A stretch of DNA of 7,661 bases from a bacterium (GTDB taxonomy: Bacteria > Armatimonadota > HRBIN16): contig JANWXG010000120.1 of NCBI GenBank assembly GCA_025057335.1, positions 1 through 7,661 on the forward strand, read 5' to 3'. Positions within the stretch are counted from its first letter, which is position 1. Every line of letters starts with the position of its first letter. Positions 1 to 5,885 of the stretch are shown piece by piece. Below the pieces are notes generated by a model, which was not told the DNA's origin, searched no databases, and worked only from the letters and a program-made list of their open reading frames with translations. Position numbers and translations under genes: made by a program.

Positions 1-1734
1 GAGGCAGGCATCCCCGAAGACGACCCGCGTAACCCCGCGACCATCGCCGACAATGTGGGCGATAACGTCGGCGACTGCGCCGGCATGGCAGCCGACGTGT
101 TTGAGTCCTACGAGGTCACGCTGGTGGCGGCGATTATTCTGGGCGCGGCGACCGCTAGCGTGCTGACCAGCGCGGCGGTGCTGAAGCTCATCGTCTACGC
201 CCTACTGGTGCGTGCGGTCGGTGTTATTGCCTCCATCATCGGCGTGCTGGGCGTGCGCGGAGCCGACCGTGAAGACCTCGACCCGATGCGCCCCATCAAC
301 GTGGGCTTCAACATCTCGTGGTGGGTGGCGCTGGCGGGTTTCGCCGTCGTCAGCTACTTCCTGATGAACGACATCCGTCTCAAGCCCGAAATCGCAGGCG
401 GACGGCAAGTGGAGTGGTGGCGCTTCTTCCTCGCCAACGCCGCAGGGCTGCTCATGGCGTTGCTGATTGAACGCCTCACCGAGTACTTCACCTCTACTCA
501 GAAGAAGCCCGTGCAGGAGATTGCCGCCTCCGCCAAGACAGGTCCTGCGACGATGATTATCGAGGGCTTTGCGACGGGACTGGAGAGCAGCGTGTGGGCA
601 GTGGGCGCGATTGTGGTGGCGCTGCTGATGCCGCTGTTCATCTTCCCGCCCGACCAGTTCGGCGGAGCCATCCTCTCCTTCTACGGCATCGCTCTCACAG
701 GTTTGGGACTGCTGGCGACCACCGGTTTCATCCTCGCGATGGACACCTTTGGTCCCATCTCCGACAACGCCAACGGCATCTTCGAGATGTCGGGCGCGCT
801 GAAGGAGCAGAAGGTAGAGCCAGGCAAGCTCAGCGGTGACCGCATTGTGCACCGCCTCGACTCGGTGGGCAACACCACCAAGGCGCTCACCAAGGGCTTC
901 GCCATCGCGACGGCGGTGGTGGCAGCGGTCGCGCTGTTCCACTCCTTCGTGGAGGACGCGAAACTGTATGACGAGTCGCTGCTGGGACCCGGTATGCAGA
1001 AGGGGTTGCCGCTGGACGTACCCGAGATTTTCATCGGCTTGCTGATTGGCGGCGCGGCGCCCTTCCTGTTCTCGGCGTTCTCCATTAAGGCAGTGGGGCG
1101 TGCGGCGTTCCAGCTTATCGAGGAGGTACGCCGACAGTTCCGCGAGCGACCGGGCATCATGGCGGGCACCGAGAAGCCCGACTACGGACGCGCCGTCGCT
1201 ATCGTGACCGCCGCCGCACAGAAGGAGCTGCTGGGACCTGGCGTGCTGGCGATTTTCCTGCCCGTGCTGGTCGGCTTCGGTATGGGCTTCAGTGACCCGA
1301 TGAAGGGCGCCCAGGCGCTAGGTGGATACCTCGCAGGCGCTATCCTCACGGGGCAGCTGATGGCGGTGTTGCTGGCGAACTCTGGCGGCGCGTGGGACAA
1401 CGCCAAGAAGAAGATCGAGGACGGCTACCTGGGCGGTAAGGGCACGGAATACCACAAGGCGGGCGTCATCTGCGACACAGTAGGCGACCCGTTCAAGGAT
1501 ACCGCCGGTCCCGCTTTGAACCCGCTCATCAAGGTGATGAACCTGGTGGGCATCCTGATTGCGCCAGTGGTGATACAGCCAATCGCGCCAGCAGCGCGCC
1601 TGGCGATTGTGCTCTTCTCGCTGGCAGCGCTGGCGTTCGCCGTATACTGGAGCAAGCGCGGCTCCATCGCTGAACAGGTGGAGCTGGCAACCACTACCGC
1701 CGAGCCAGTGCCCGCAGGCAAAGGCGACCGATAA
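1..1734 (+). CDS. hppA: K+-independent H+-translocating membrane pyrophosphatase (5'-truncated)
   Basis: The integral membrane pump couples hydrolysis of cytoplasmic pyrophosphate to proton export. The frame is open from base 1, so the gene starts upstream; the 578 codons present are the C-terminal part of a protein usually near 700-800 residues. The first visible residues, EAGIPEDDPRNP, follow directly on the family's DVGADLVGKV substrate motif, which lies just outside. Seen here are DNVGDNVGDCAGMAADVFES (codons 17-36), DTFGPISDNANGIFEMSG in the middle, and GGAWDNAKKKIE and DTVGDPFKDTAGPALNPL near the end; these acidic and lysine residues bind Mg-pyrophosphate. Many hydrophobic helices lie between them. 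At GNTTKALTKG, Lys (bases 880-882) and Thr (889-891) occupy the two positions that define the K+-independent subfamily, where K+-dependent and Na+-pumping forms have Ala and Gly/Ala. Proton rather than sodium pumping is therefore inferred. A GTG at 55 is not a credible start because conserved sequence continues upstream of it. Confidence 0.97.
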   Translation, partial: EAGIPEDDPRNPATIADNVGDNVGDCAGMAADVFESYEVTLVAAIILGAATASVLTSAAVLKLIVYALLVRAVGVIASIIGVLGVRGADREDLDPMRPINVGFNISWWVALAGFAVVSYFLMNDIRLKPEIAGGRQVEWWRFFLANAAGLLMALLIERLTEYFTSTQKKPVQEIAASAKTGPATMIIEGFATGLESSVWAVGAIVVALLMPLFIFPPDQFGGAILSFYGIALTGLGLLATTGFILAMDTFGPISDNANGIFEMSGALKEQKVEPGKLSGDRIVHRLDSVGNTTKALTKGFAIATAVVAAVALFHSFVEDAKLYDESLLGPGMQKGLPLDVPEIFIGLLIGGAAPFLFSAFSIKAVGRAAFQLIEEVRRQFRERPGIMAGTEKPDYGRAVAIVTAAAQKELLGPGVLAIFLPVLVGFGMGFSDPMKGAQALGGYLAGAILTGQLMAVLLANSGGAWDNAKKKIEDGYLGGKGTEYHKAGVICDTVGDPFKDTAGPALNPLIKVMNLVGILIAPVVIQPIAPAARLAIVLFSLAALAFAVYWSKRGSIAEQVELATTTAEPVPAGKGDR

Positions 1735-1749
1735 CCGCTGCACAAAATG

Positions 1750-1776
1750 AGGGGCGAGCGAGGTGCTCGCCCCTTT
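1750..1776 (+). terminator. Hairpin terminator after hppA
   Basis: GGGGCGAGC (1751-1759) pairs perfectly with GCTCGCCCC (1765-1773) around a five-base loop, and A1750-T1774 extends the stem. Only three T residues follow on the plus strand. On the minus strand the same stem is followed by TCATTTTG. It lies 16 bases past the hppA stop and could end transcription of hppA and of the convergent small gene. The short T tract makes this a probable rather than certain intrinsic terminator. Confidence 0.65.
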
Positions 1777-1790
1777 GACACGTAAACAGT

Positions 1791-1810
1791 GGGAACAGAG
1801 ACCTGTTCCC
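1791..1810 (-). terminator. Second hairpin between convergent genes
   Basis: GGGAACAG (1791-1798) and CTGTTCCC (1803-1810) form an eight-base-pair stem with a four-base loop, five bases past the stop of the minus-strand small gene. No T tract follows on either strand. It may act as a stability or termination hairpin for the small gene together with the stem at 1750-1776. The structure is clear; its role is inferred. Confidence 0.45.
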
Positions 1811-1815
1811 GTCAA

Positions 1816-2055
1816 CTATCTCGGGGCTGCAGGCGCGGCGGGTGGCGCTCCAGGAGCAGCGCCCTGAGCTCCAGCTCCGCCAGGAGCCATCCCCGAAGGG
1901 GGTACCCCCGGTCCACCAACAGGCATCTGCGACGGGTCAATCACTGGTGGCTCAGGTTCTGCAAAGAAGTACCGCCAGCCCACAAACACGATGACCGCCA
2001 GCACCACGATAATCACGATGGCAGCAGTGACTGGGCTGATCTCTTTCTTCATCAT
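1816..2055 (-). CDS. Small single-helix membrane protein with Pro/Gly/Ala-rich tail
   Basis: The predicted product has 79 residues and belongs to no family I can name. It opens with a charged MMKKE, followed by a strongly hydrophobic stretch of Val, Ile, Ala and Leu (about residues 9-27) ending in GWRYFF. This suggests one transmembrane helix with the N-terminus inside. Residues 33-79 are low-complexity, dominated by Pro, Gly and Ala, with few charges, and would be an unstructured extracytoplasmic tail. The start is supported by GGGAGG (2062-2067 read on the minus strand) six bases before the ATG; a second ATG follows at once (2050-2052), so either could be used. It converges on hppA, separated by two hairpins, and its promoter would lie in the gap upstream of 2055. 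A competing 152-codon plus-strand frame across this region lacks these signals. Function is unknown; a membrane accessory or envelope role is only a guess. Confidence 0.75.
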   Translation of the reverse strand: MMKKEISPVTAAIVIIVVLAVIVFVGWRYFFAEPEPPVIDPSQMPVGGPGVPPSGMAPGGAGAQGAAPGAPPAAPAAPR

Positions 2056-2426
2056 GGTCCGCCTCCCAAAAGTTGGAGTACTTTCCTGTTCGTGATGACG
2101 CAGGGCGATTCCTGCTGCAGGAAACCTCGCTGGCAGCTGAGACCGCCTCTGTACTCTGCCAATCGCGCATCTTCTGGAGGGTCACGCTCCGTCGTGACCG
2201 CATGGAGGCGACAGAGCGCCTCCCTCCAGGGCACGTGCCTCCTGTGACAAACAACATCGATCTCAGCACAACAAGAAGCGCTCAGAATGACCAGCGAGTT
2301 AGAGCGTGAGGCTCCCGCCGAGGCGTTTGCCACTCGCGAGAGGAGCGCAGGCACTGCTCAGCAGGGGACGGCGGGGAAAGGGGACGAACTGTAAAGGAAC
2401 AACAGTGCACGACGACGGGAGGAACC
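2056..2426. other. 371-base intergenic region between divergent genes
   Basis: It separates the small membrane protein (-) from the deacetylase gene (+) and should contain both promoters, but I see no pair of -35/-10 boxes good enough to call. The recognisable content is the structured repeat at 2175-2243. Frames crossing it on both strands have no ribosome binding site, overlap that repeat and look non-coding. The stretch 2380-2420 is purine-rich and ends in the deacetylase Shine-Dalgarno, GGGAGGA at 2417-2423. Confidence 0.6.
2175..2243 (+). repeat. Structured intergenic repeat, copy 1
   Basis: This copy matches 7348-7421 in the same orientation. The first 30 bases agree at 28 positions, and a following 27-base block agrees at 23. 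It folds as consecutive hairpins. Hairpin A is GGTCACG (2180-2186), loop CTCCGT, CGTGACC (2193-2199). Hairpin B is GGAGGCG (2204-2210), loop ACAGAG, CGCCTCC (2217-2223). A third element is the ten-base palindrome GGCACGTGCC (2230-2239). The core of A (CGCTCCGTCG) is the reverse complement of the core of B except at one base. This is the character of a dispersed REP/BIME-like intergenic element. No transposase gene is visible in the window. Confidence 0.8.
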
Positions 2427-3251
2427 ATGCGATACGTCTTAGCCATTGGGGCACATCCAGACGATGTGGAATCCAGCGTCGGAGGCACCCTGGCGCTGAT
2501 GCGGCAGCGAGGAGACAGGGTATGCTTTCTGAGCATCACCGACGGCGCCAAAGGACACTTTCGCGAGGAGTACGCCGAGAACCCTCGGCTGCTAGTGGAG
2601 CGGCGGATGGCAGAGTCGGAACGCGCCGCCGCGCTGATTGGCGCGGAGTTTCGCTGCCTCGGCGCGCCTGATGGGGGAGTCTACATCAGCCACGAGACTA
2701 CCTCTGCGGTGATACGCGCGATTCGCTCCTTCGGCGAAAGGGGCAAGGGACCCGACATCATCTTCGTCAACCGTCCGTATGATTATCATCGTGACCACCG
2801 TGTGACAGCTCAGCTGGTGCTGGACGCAGCATATCTGCTCACCGTGCCGCTGGTGTGTGCAGATACGCCTCCCCTCGCGCGCATGCCAGTCATCCTCTAC
2901 TGGTATGACGATTTCACTGAACCTGTCCCGTTTCGCGCCGACGTCGTAGTGGGAATCGACAGCGTGATAGAGACGAAGGTGGACATGGTGTGTCAGCATG
3001 AGTCGCAGTTCGCAGAGTGGATACCCTACACGATGGGCAGGTCGCCGCTACCGCTCACGCAGGCGCAAATGCGCGAATGGGTCACGGACTGGATTCTTGG
3101 GGACGCTCGTCGCGCCAAGGCGGCTGGGGAGGGGCGCACACCGCGCGTAACCCCTGCAGCCCCGTTCGAGTTTGCCGAGGCGTTTCAGATTAGCGAGTAC
3201 GGCACACAGCCGACGACGGAGTGGCTACAGGAGGTGTTCCGCTTTCCATAA
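2427..3251 (+). CDS. PIG-L/LmbE family N-acetylglucosaminyl-type deacetylase
   Basis: The 274-residue cytoplasmic protein belongs to the PIG-L (LmbE-like) superfamily of zinc-dependent deacetylases, which remove acetyl groups from N-acetylglucosamine-type substrates. The signature AHPDDVE lies at residues 9-15. By family analogy His10 and Asp13 bind zinc and Asp12 is the general base. The second motif, YHRDH at residues 120-124, supplies the third zinc ligand (His124). SVGGTLALM matches the conserved GGTLA helix that follows the first motif. The length is normal for the family and there is no signal peptide. The ATG is preceded by GGGAGGA (2417-2423) with four bases between. The gene stands alone: a 371-base gap precedes it and tmRNA follows within 56 bases. 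The substrate cannot be read from the sequence; MshB-like, BshB-like, glycan and antibiotic-precursor deacetylases share these motifs, and no neighbouring glycosyltransferase points to one of them. Confidence 0.93.
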   Translation: MRYVLAIGAHPDDVESSVGGTLALMRQRGDRVCFLSITDGAKGHFREEYAENPRLLVERRMAESERAAALIGAEFRCLGAPDGGVYISHETTSAVIRAIRSFGERGKGPDIIFVNRPYDYHRDHRVTAQLVLDAAYLLTVPLVCADTPPLARMPVILYWYDDFTEPVPFRADVVVGIDSVIETKVDMVCQHESQFAEWIPYTMGRSPLPLTQAQMREWVTDWILGDARRAKAAGEGRTPRVTPAAPFEFAEAFQISEYGTQPTTEWLQEVFRFP

Positions 3252-3282
3252 AGCCCTACGAACAAAACCGCACGTTCTGGTG

Positions 3283-3288
3283 TATAAT
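3283..3288 (+). promoter_or_regulatory. -10 box of the tmRNA promoter
   Basis: A perfect TATAAT sits 18 bases before the mature tmRNA 5' end. Transcription would start near 3295, leaving a leader of about 12 bases to be removed by RNase P. No good -35 hexamer is seen at the usual distance (bases 3259-3266 read CGAACAAA), so the -35 contribution is weak or non-standard. Confidence 0.7.
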
Positions 3289-3306
3289 AATAGTGGATAC
3301 AGCCGT

Positions 3307-3664
3307 GGGGGCGATTGGTGTCGACAGGGTCGAGGCGCGCTCAGGCTGCGAGCCGAGGTGCCGTGGGCCTCGTAAAAAAACGGCAAAAAAATAGGAGCGA
3401 CTCCTCAGTACGCTCTCGCTGCCTAATCGATAGGCAGCCGTCCTGCCGCCTCCTGCCGGCCGAGGCGGATGTGGGCGTGTGCTATGCCGGATAGCCTGAA
3501 CGGAACCGTTCGCCGCCGTTCGGGCAAAAGCGCAGGGTGAACTGGCTTGGGAGCCAGCCAGCCATCGGGCGGGCTCCTGAGCGAGAAGCAAAACGATGGC
3601 TACGCTCGTAGACGCCTGGGGCAAATCACTCTGGACGAGGGTTCGAGTCCCTCCGCCTCCACCA
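3307..3664 (+). ncRNA. ssrA: Transfer-messenger RNA (tmRNA), single-piece
   Basis: This RNA rescues ribosomes stalled on broken messages. It accepts alanine like a tRNA, then serves as template for a degradation tag. The 5' end GGGGGCGATTGGTGTCGACA is the standard tmRNA start. It pairs with CGCCTCC (3654-3660) as a seven-base-pair acceptor stem that includes the G3-U wobble recognised by alanyl-tRNA synthetase. A T arm follows the family pattern: stem GAGGG/CCCTC, loop TTCGAGT (3637-3653). The CCA end is encoded. The tag frame lies at 3382-3426, and its stop codon sits in a hairpin (GCTGCCTA 3418-3425 with TAGGCAGC 3431-3438), as is usual. GC-rich segments from 3439 to about 3590 would form the downstream pseudoknots. 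The length of about 358 bases is typical for one-piece forms. Beyond the CCA there is only a T-rich stretch (3665-3675) and no separate terminator hairpin. Confidence 0.98.
3382..3426 (+). other. tmRNA proteolysis-tag reading frame
   Basis: The resume codon is taken as GGC (3382-3384), preceded by TAAAAAAAC in the same arrangement as the Bacillus subtilis tmRNA, which also resumes on GGC. The frame reads GKKIGATPQYALAA and ends at TAA (3424-3426). With the non-templated alanine the tag is A-GKKIGATPQYALAA. The terminal YALAA is the canonical ClpXP/ClpAP degron end, which confirms the frame. The resume codon is inferred from position, because any in-frame codon after the upstream TAA at 3373-3375 could be used in principle. 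Confidence 0.88.
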
Positions 3665-3686
3665 TTATTTTTCTTGGGGAACGTTC

Positions 3687-4481
3687 TTAACGCCCGTACA
3701 CTTCTCCCGCTAGCCTGTCTGCGAGAAGCACCAGCTTCTTGGTCGGCTCCATCTCTACCCTGTACTCGCCGAAGCCTGTGACCCCGTAGAAGGCGACCCC
3801 TGGCATTTCGGGATAGTTTTCCCGCAAGCTGCGCACTTGCCGCTGCAGCTGCGCGGGGCTCATGCGGTTGCCGAACTTGTCGGGCGTCGGAGAGACCATG
3901 CCCACGCAGACGACCGTCTGGCGCAGGATTCCGTCTCGCTTCATGCGCTCTATGCGGTTGACGACCCCTTCCCAGGAAATCGCCCATTCGGGATGCTCGG
4001 GCACGAACGTGTAGCCCTGAATAATCGCGAGGTCAACCGCTCGCTCCTTCACCAGCTTGCGGAATAGCGGCGTCGGCTCGGTGACCCAGACCGCCACGAA
4101 GAAACGACGGTGTTTGCGTTTCAAGGTGCGAAGCGCCTCAGCAATCGGCAGTGCGTAGGGGTGGTCATCTCCCGTGTTCCACTCATCCATTGCGATGCCC
4201 GCGTAGCCCTTCTCTGCGTAGCTGGCGTAGTACTGCAGGAAGCGCTGCGCGTCCCAATCCTTTGCCTCCCCATACAGGTTGGGACCGTACACCCACATCA
4301 GAGAGGTGATGCCGCGCCGATGGTTCTCTACTGCCCACTGGTGGTTGCCCACGGAGGCGTCGATGTTACAGTGTCGCAGGTCATCCAGAAAGGGGCACTG
4401 ATACCAGATGATGTAGGGAGGGGACGGCATGCGCCTGAGCTGGGCAGGCGAAATGTTCTCCTGTTCAACACTCTTCAGCAT
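3687..4481 (-). CDS. Conserved-looking protein of unknown function, probable alpha/beta barrel
   Basis: I do not recognise the family. The product is 264 residues from the start chosen here. That ATG (4479-4481) has GGGAGGT (4490-4496 on the minus strand) eight bases upstream. The frame stays open to 4742, but that extension runs into the divergent oxidoreductase gene and looks like antisense sequence. The protein has no signal peptide or membrane helix. Strand-helix alternation (PYIIWYQCPF, ITSLMWVYGP, GYAGIAMDEWN, RRFFVAVWVTEP, DLAIIQGYTF, QTVVCVGMVSP, GVAFYGVTGFGEY) suggests a TIM-barrel, like several glycoside hydrolase or sugar-phosphate enzyme folds. An acidic pair, Asp99-Glu100, follows the hydrophobic strand GIAM and sits where barrel catalytic residues often lie. 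Aromatic residues are abundant, as in carbohydrate-binding clefts. It is divergent from a Gfo/Idh/MocA oxidoreductase across a gap of about 120 bases. A role in sugar metabolism is inference from fold and context only. Confidence 0.82.
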   Translation of the reverse strand: MLKSVEQENISPAQLRRMPSPPYIIWYQCPFLDDLRHCNIDASVGNHQWAVENHRRGITSLMWVYGPNLYGEAKDWDAQRFLQYYASYAEKGYAGIAMDEWNTGDDHPYALPIAEALRTLKRKHRRFFVAVWVTEPTPLFRKLVKERAVDLAIIQGYTFVPEHPEWAISWEGVVNRIERMKRDGILRQTVVCVGMVSPTPDKFGNRMSPAQLQRQVRSLRENYPEMPGVAFYGVTGFGEYRVEMEPTKKLVLLADRLAGEVYGR

Positions 4482-4600
4482 CAGTGGATACCTCCCTCTG
4501 TAGAGACTGCTATTGAAGACTGTTTTCTCCCACAGGAACCCCTTCTCCTCTCCACGAATACACGGTTGAGTCATGTGTGTAGCGAGGAGGTGTGCATGCT
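4482..4600. promoter_or_regulatory. Shared divergent promoter region
   Basis: These 119 bases separate two divergent starts and must hold both promoters unless the genes are expressed from elsewhere. Both Shine-Dalgarno sites are clear: ACCTCCC at 4490-4496 for the minus gene and GAGGAGGTG at 4584-4592 for the plus gene. I found no convincing -35/-10 pair on either strand. The minus strand between about 4520 and 4560 is purine-rich. Confidence 0.4.
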
Positions 4601-5830
4601 GTGAAACGTGTTCGCGTGGGGGCAATTGGCACGGGAGGCATCTTTCGTGGGGCGCACTTGCCTGCCTATCCCGACCTCCCATCCTGTCAGCTAGTGGCTC
4701 TGTGTGATGCTTCTGCTGAGGCGTTAGCAGCGGCGGAAGCACGCATGAAAGAGCTCTACAAGCAGAAGGCGAAGCAAGCAGAGGAGCGGGGCGACATGGC
4801 GACCGCCGAACGCCTCAAGCAGGACCTGAAAGAGGTGAAGCTCTATCAGGACGTGCAGATGATGCTGCAGAACGAGTCGCTAGACCTAGTGGACATCTGT
4901 ACGCAGCCCCATCTACACGCTCCGATGGCGATAGCGGCGCTGGAGGCGGGCGTGCACGTGATGTGCGAGAAGCCGATGGCGCGTACCTGGCTGGAGTGTA
5001 TGCGCGTCGTGGAAACCGTACAGCGCACGGGCAGGCTGTACCAGCACAACGAGAACTGGTTGTGGGACCCGGTTTACTATACCGCCAAAAAGATTATCGA
5101 CGCGGGCTGGATTGGCGAGCCGGTGATGATGTTTCTGGCGACGGCGCACGGCGGACCGGAAGGCAATCCCAACTTCTGGAACGCGGAAGTGGGCGGAGGC
5201 GGTTCGCTGCTGGATAACGGCATCCATGCGGTAGGCGCCTCGTGGTATCTTTCGGGATTGGAAAAGCGTCCGACTGCCGTCAAAGCTGCTGAGCCGATAG
5301 GCATCACGATTCGCATGCCCCAGCGCATCCTGTCGGGAGCGTTTCAGCCCGTGCGCGTGGAGGACGACGGGCATATCCTTATCCGTTTCGAGCATCCGCA
5401 GACGGGAGCGTGGAGCACTGCGCATGTGGAAGGCTCCTGGAGCCATCGCGACTCTCCCGACACGCTCATCATCGGCACGATGGGCACTATCCGCTTCGAA
5501 TACGAAGACGACAGGCGGCTTGTCGTCGTGGAGGACGCGCAAGGGGGCTGCCGGCGCGTGGAGGCGAGCGGGCCCACGTGGGAATACTGGCCCTCTTCCT
5601 TCTACGGAGAAATCCGCCACATGGTAGAGTGTGTGCAGCGCGGGATGCGCTCCGTAAGCGACGAGCACTTTGGGGCAGAATGCTCCGCGATTGTGGGAGC
5701 AGCTTACCTGTCGCAGAAGCGGGACAAGCGCGCAGTAAGCGTGGCGGAGTTCAAGCGCTTCGCGCTGAACCTCGCACGTCGCTATCCCGACTCGGCAGAC
5801 GCGGAGCTCATCTCACGCCTGTTGCCTTAA
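4601..5830 (+). CDS. Gfo/Idh/MocA family NAD(P)-dependent oxidoreductase
   Basis: The 409-residue protein has the two-domain layout of sugar and inositol dehydrogenases. The N-terminal Rossmann fold has GTGGIFRGAH (residues 10-19) for the dinucleotide. Asp36 at the end of the second strand favours NAD over NADP. The family signature CEKPMA follows at 122-127, with Lys124 at the active site. In the C-terminal domain GGGGSLLDNGIHAVG (198-212) carries the Asp205/His209 pair typical of the family. Residues about 49-81 form a Lys/Glu/Ala-rich segment longer than the usual helix between strands 2 and 3, probably an added helical hairpin. Two GTG starts are possible. The one at 4592 is one base from AGGAGG, too close; the one at 4601 has workable spacing (ten bases from AGGAGG, eight from GGAGGTG) and is chosen. 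The substrate is unknown. The gene converges on rhaA and is divergent from the unknown barrel protein, so a carbohydrate substrate is likely. Confidence 0.94.
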   Translation: MKRVRVGAIGTGGIFRGAHLPAYPDLPSCQLVALCDASAEALAAAEARMKELYKQKAKQAEERGDMATAERLKQDLKEVKLYQDVQMMLQNESLDLVDICTQPHLHAPMAIAALEAGVHVMCEKPMARTWLECMRVVETVQRTGRLYQHNENWLWDPVYYTAKKIIDAGWIGEPVMMFLATAHGGPEGNPNFWNAEVGGGGSLLDNGIHAVGASWYLSGLEKRPTAVKAAEPIGITIRMPQRILSGAFQPVRVEDDGHILIRFEHPQTGAWSTAHVEGSWSHRDSPDTLIIGTMGTIRFEYEDDRRLVVVEDAQGGCRRVEASGPTWEYWPSSFYGEIRHMVECVQRGMRSVSDEHFGAECSAIVGAAYLSQKRDKRAVSVAEFKRFALNLARRYPDSADAELISRLLP

Positions 5831-5841
5831 CGAAGGCTGAC

Positions 5842-5862
5842 GCGGGGGCAGGCTGCCCCCGC
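5842..5862. terminator. GC-rich hairpin between convergent genes
   Basis: GCGGGGGCA (5842-5850) and TGCCCCCGC (5854-5862) form a perfect nine-base-pair stem with a three-base loop, midway between the oxidoreductase stop (5830) and the rhaA stop (5886). Neither side has a T tract, so it may work with Rho or as a two-way block rather than as a classical intrinsic terminator. Confidence 0.55.
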
Positions 5863-5885
5863 TGCCCAGTCACTTCGGGAAGCGA

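Noticed and set aside
202..942. 246-codon minus-strand frame inside hppA
   Set aside because: It is rich in His, Arg and Gln as expected from antisense of a high-GC gene. The sense strand is plainly hppA.
1789..2247. 152-codon plus-strand frame opposite the small membrane protein
   Set aside because: It has no ribosome binding site, low-quality composition, and runs into the structured repeat. The minus strand has the better gene signals.
2052..2354. Minus-strand frame of 100 codons upstream of the small gene, and related frames at 1952-2269 and 2282-2551
   Set aside because: They cross the intergenic repeat or the start of the deacetylase gene, lack Shine-Dalgarno sites and show no recognisable domain.
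3253..3264. GCCCTACGAACA shared exactly with 7208-7219
   Set aside because: One or two exact 12-base matches are expected by chance among all position pairs in a window this long, and the flanks do not extend the match.
3637..3664. A separate tRNA gene ending in CCA
   Set aside because: The T arm and acceptor belong to the tRNA-like domain of tmRNA, whose 5' half lies about 330 bases upstream at 3307.
3256..3987. 243-codon minus-strand frame across the tmRNA gene
   Set aside because: It is antisense to a confidently identified tmRNA and overlaps the end of another gene in a different frame.
4482..4742. N-terminal extension of the minus-strand unknown protein up to 4742 (351 codons in total)
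   Set aside because: It overlaps the start of the divergent oxidoreductase, its residues look like random antisense translation, and a strong Shine-Dalgarno supports the start at 4481.
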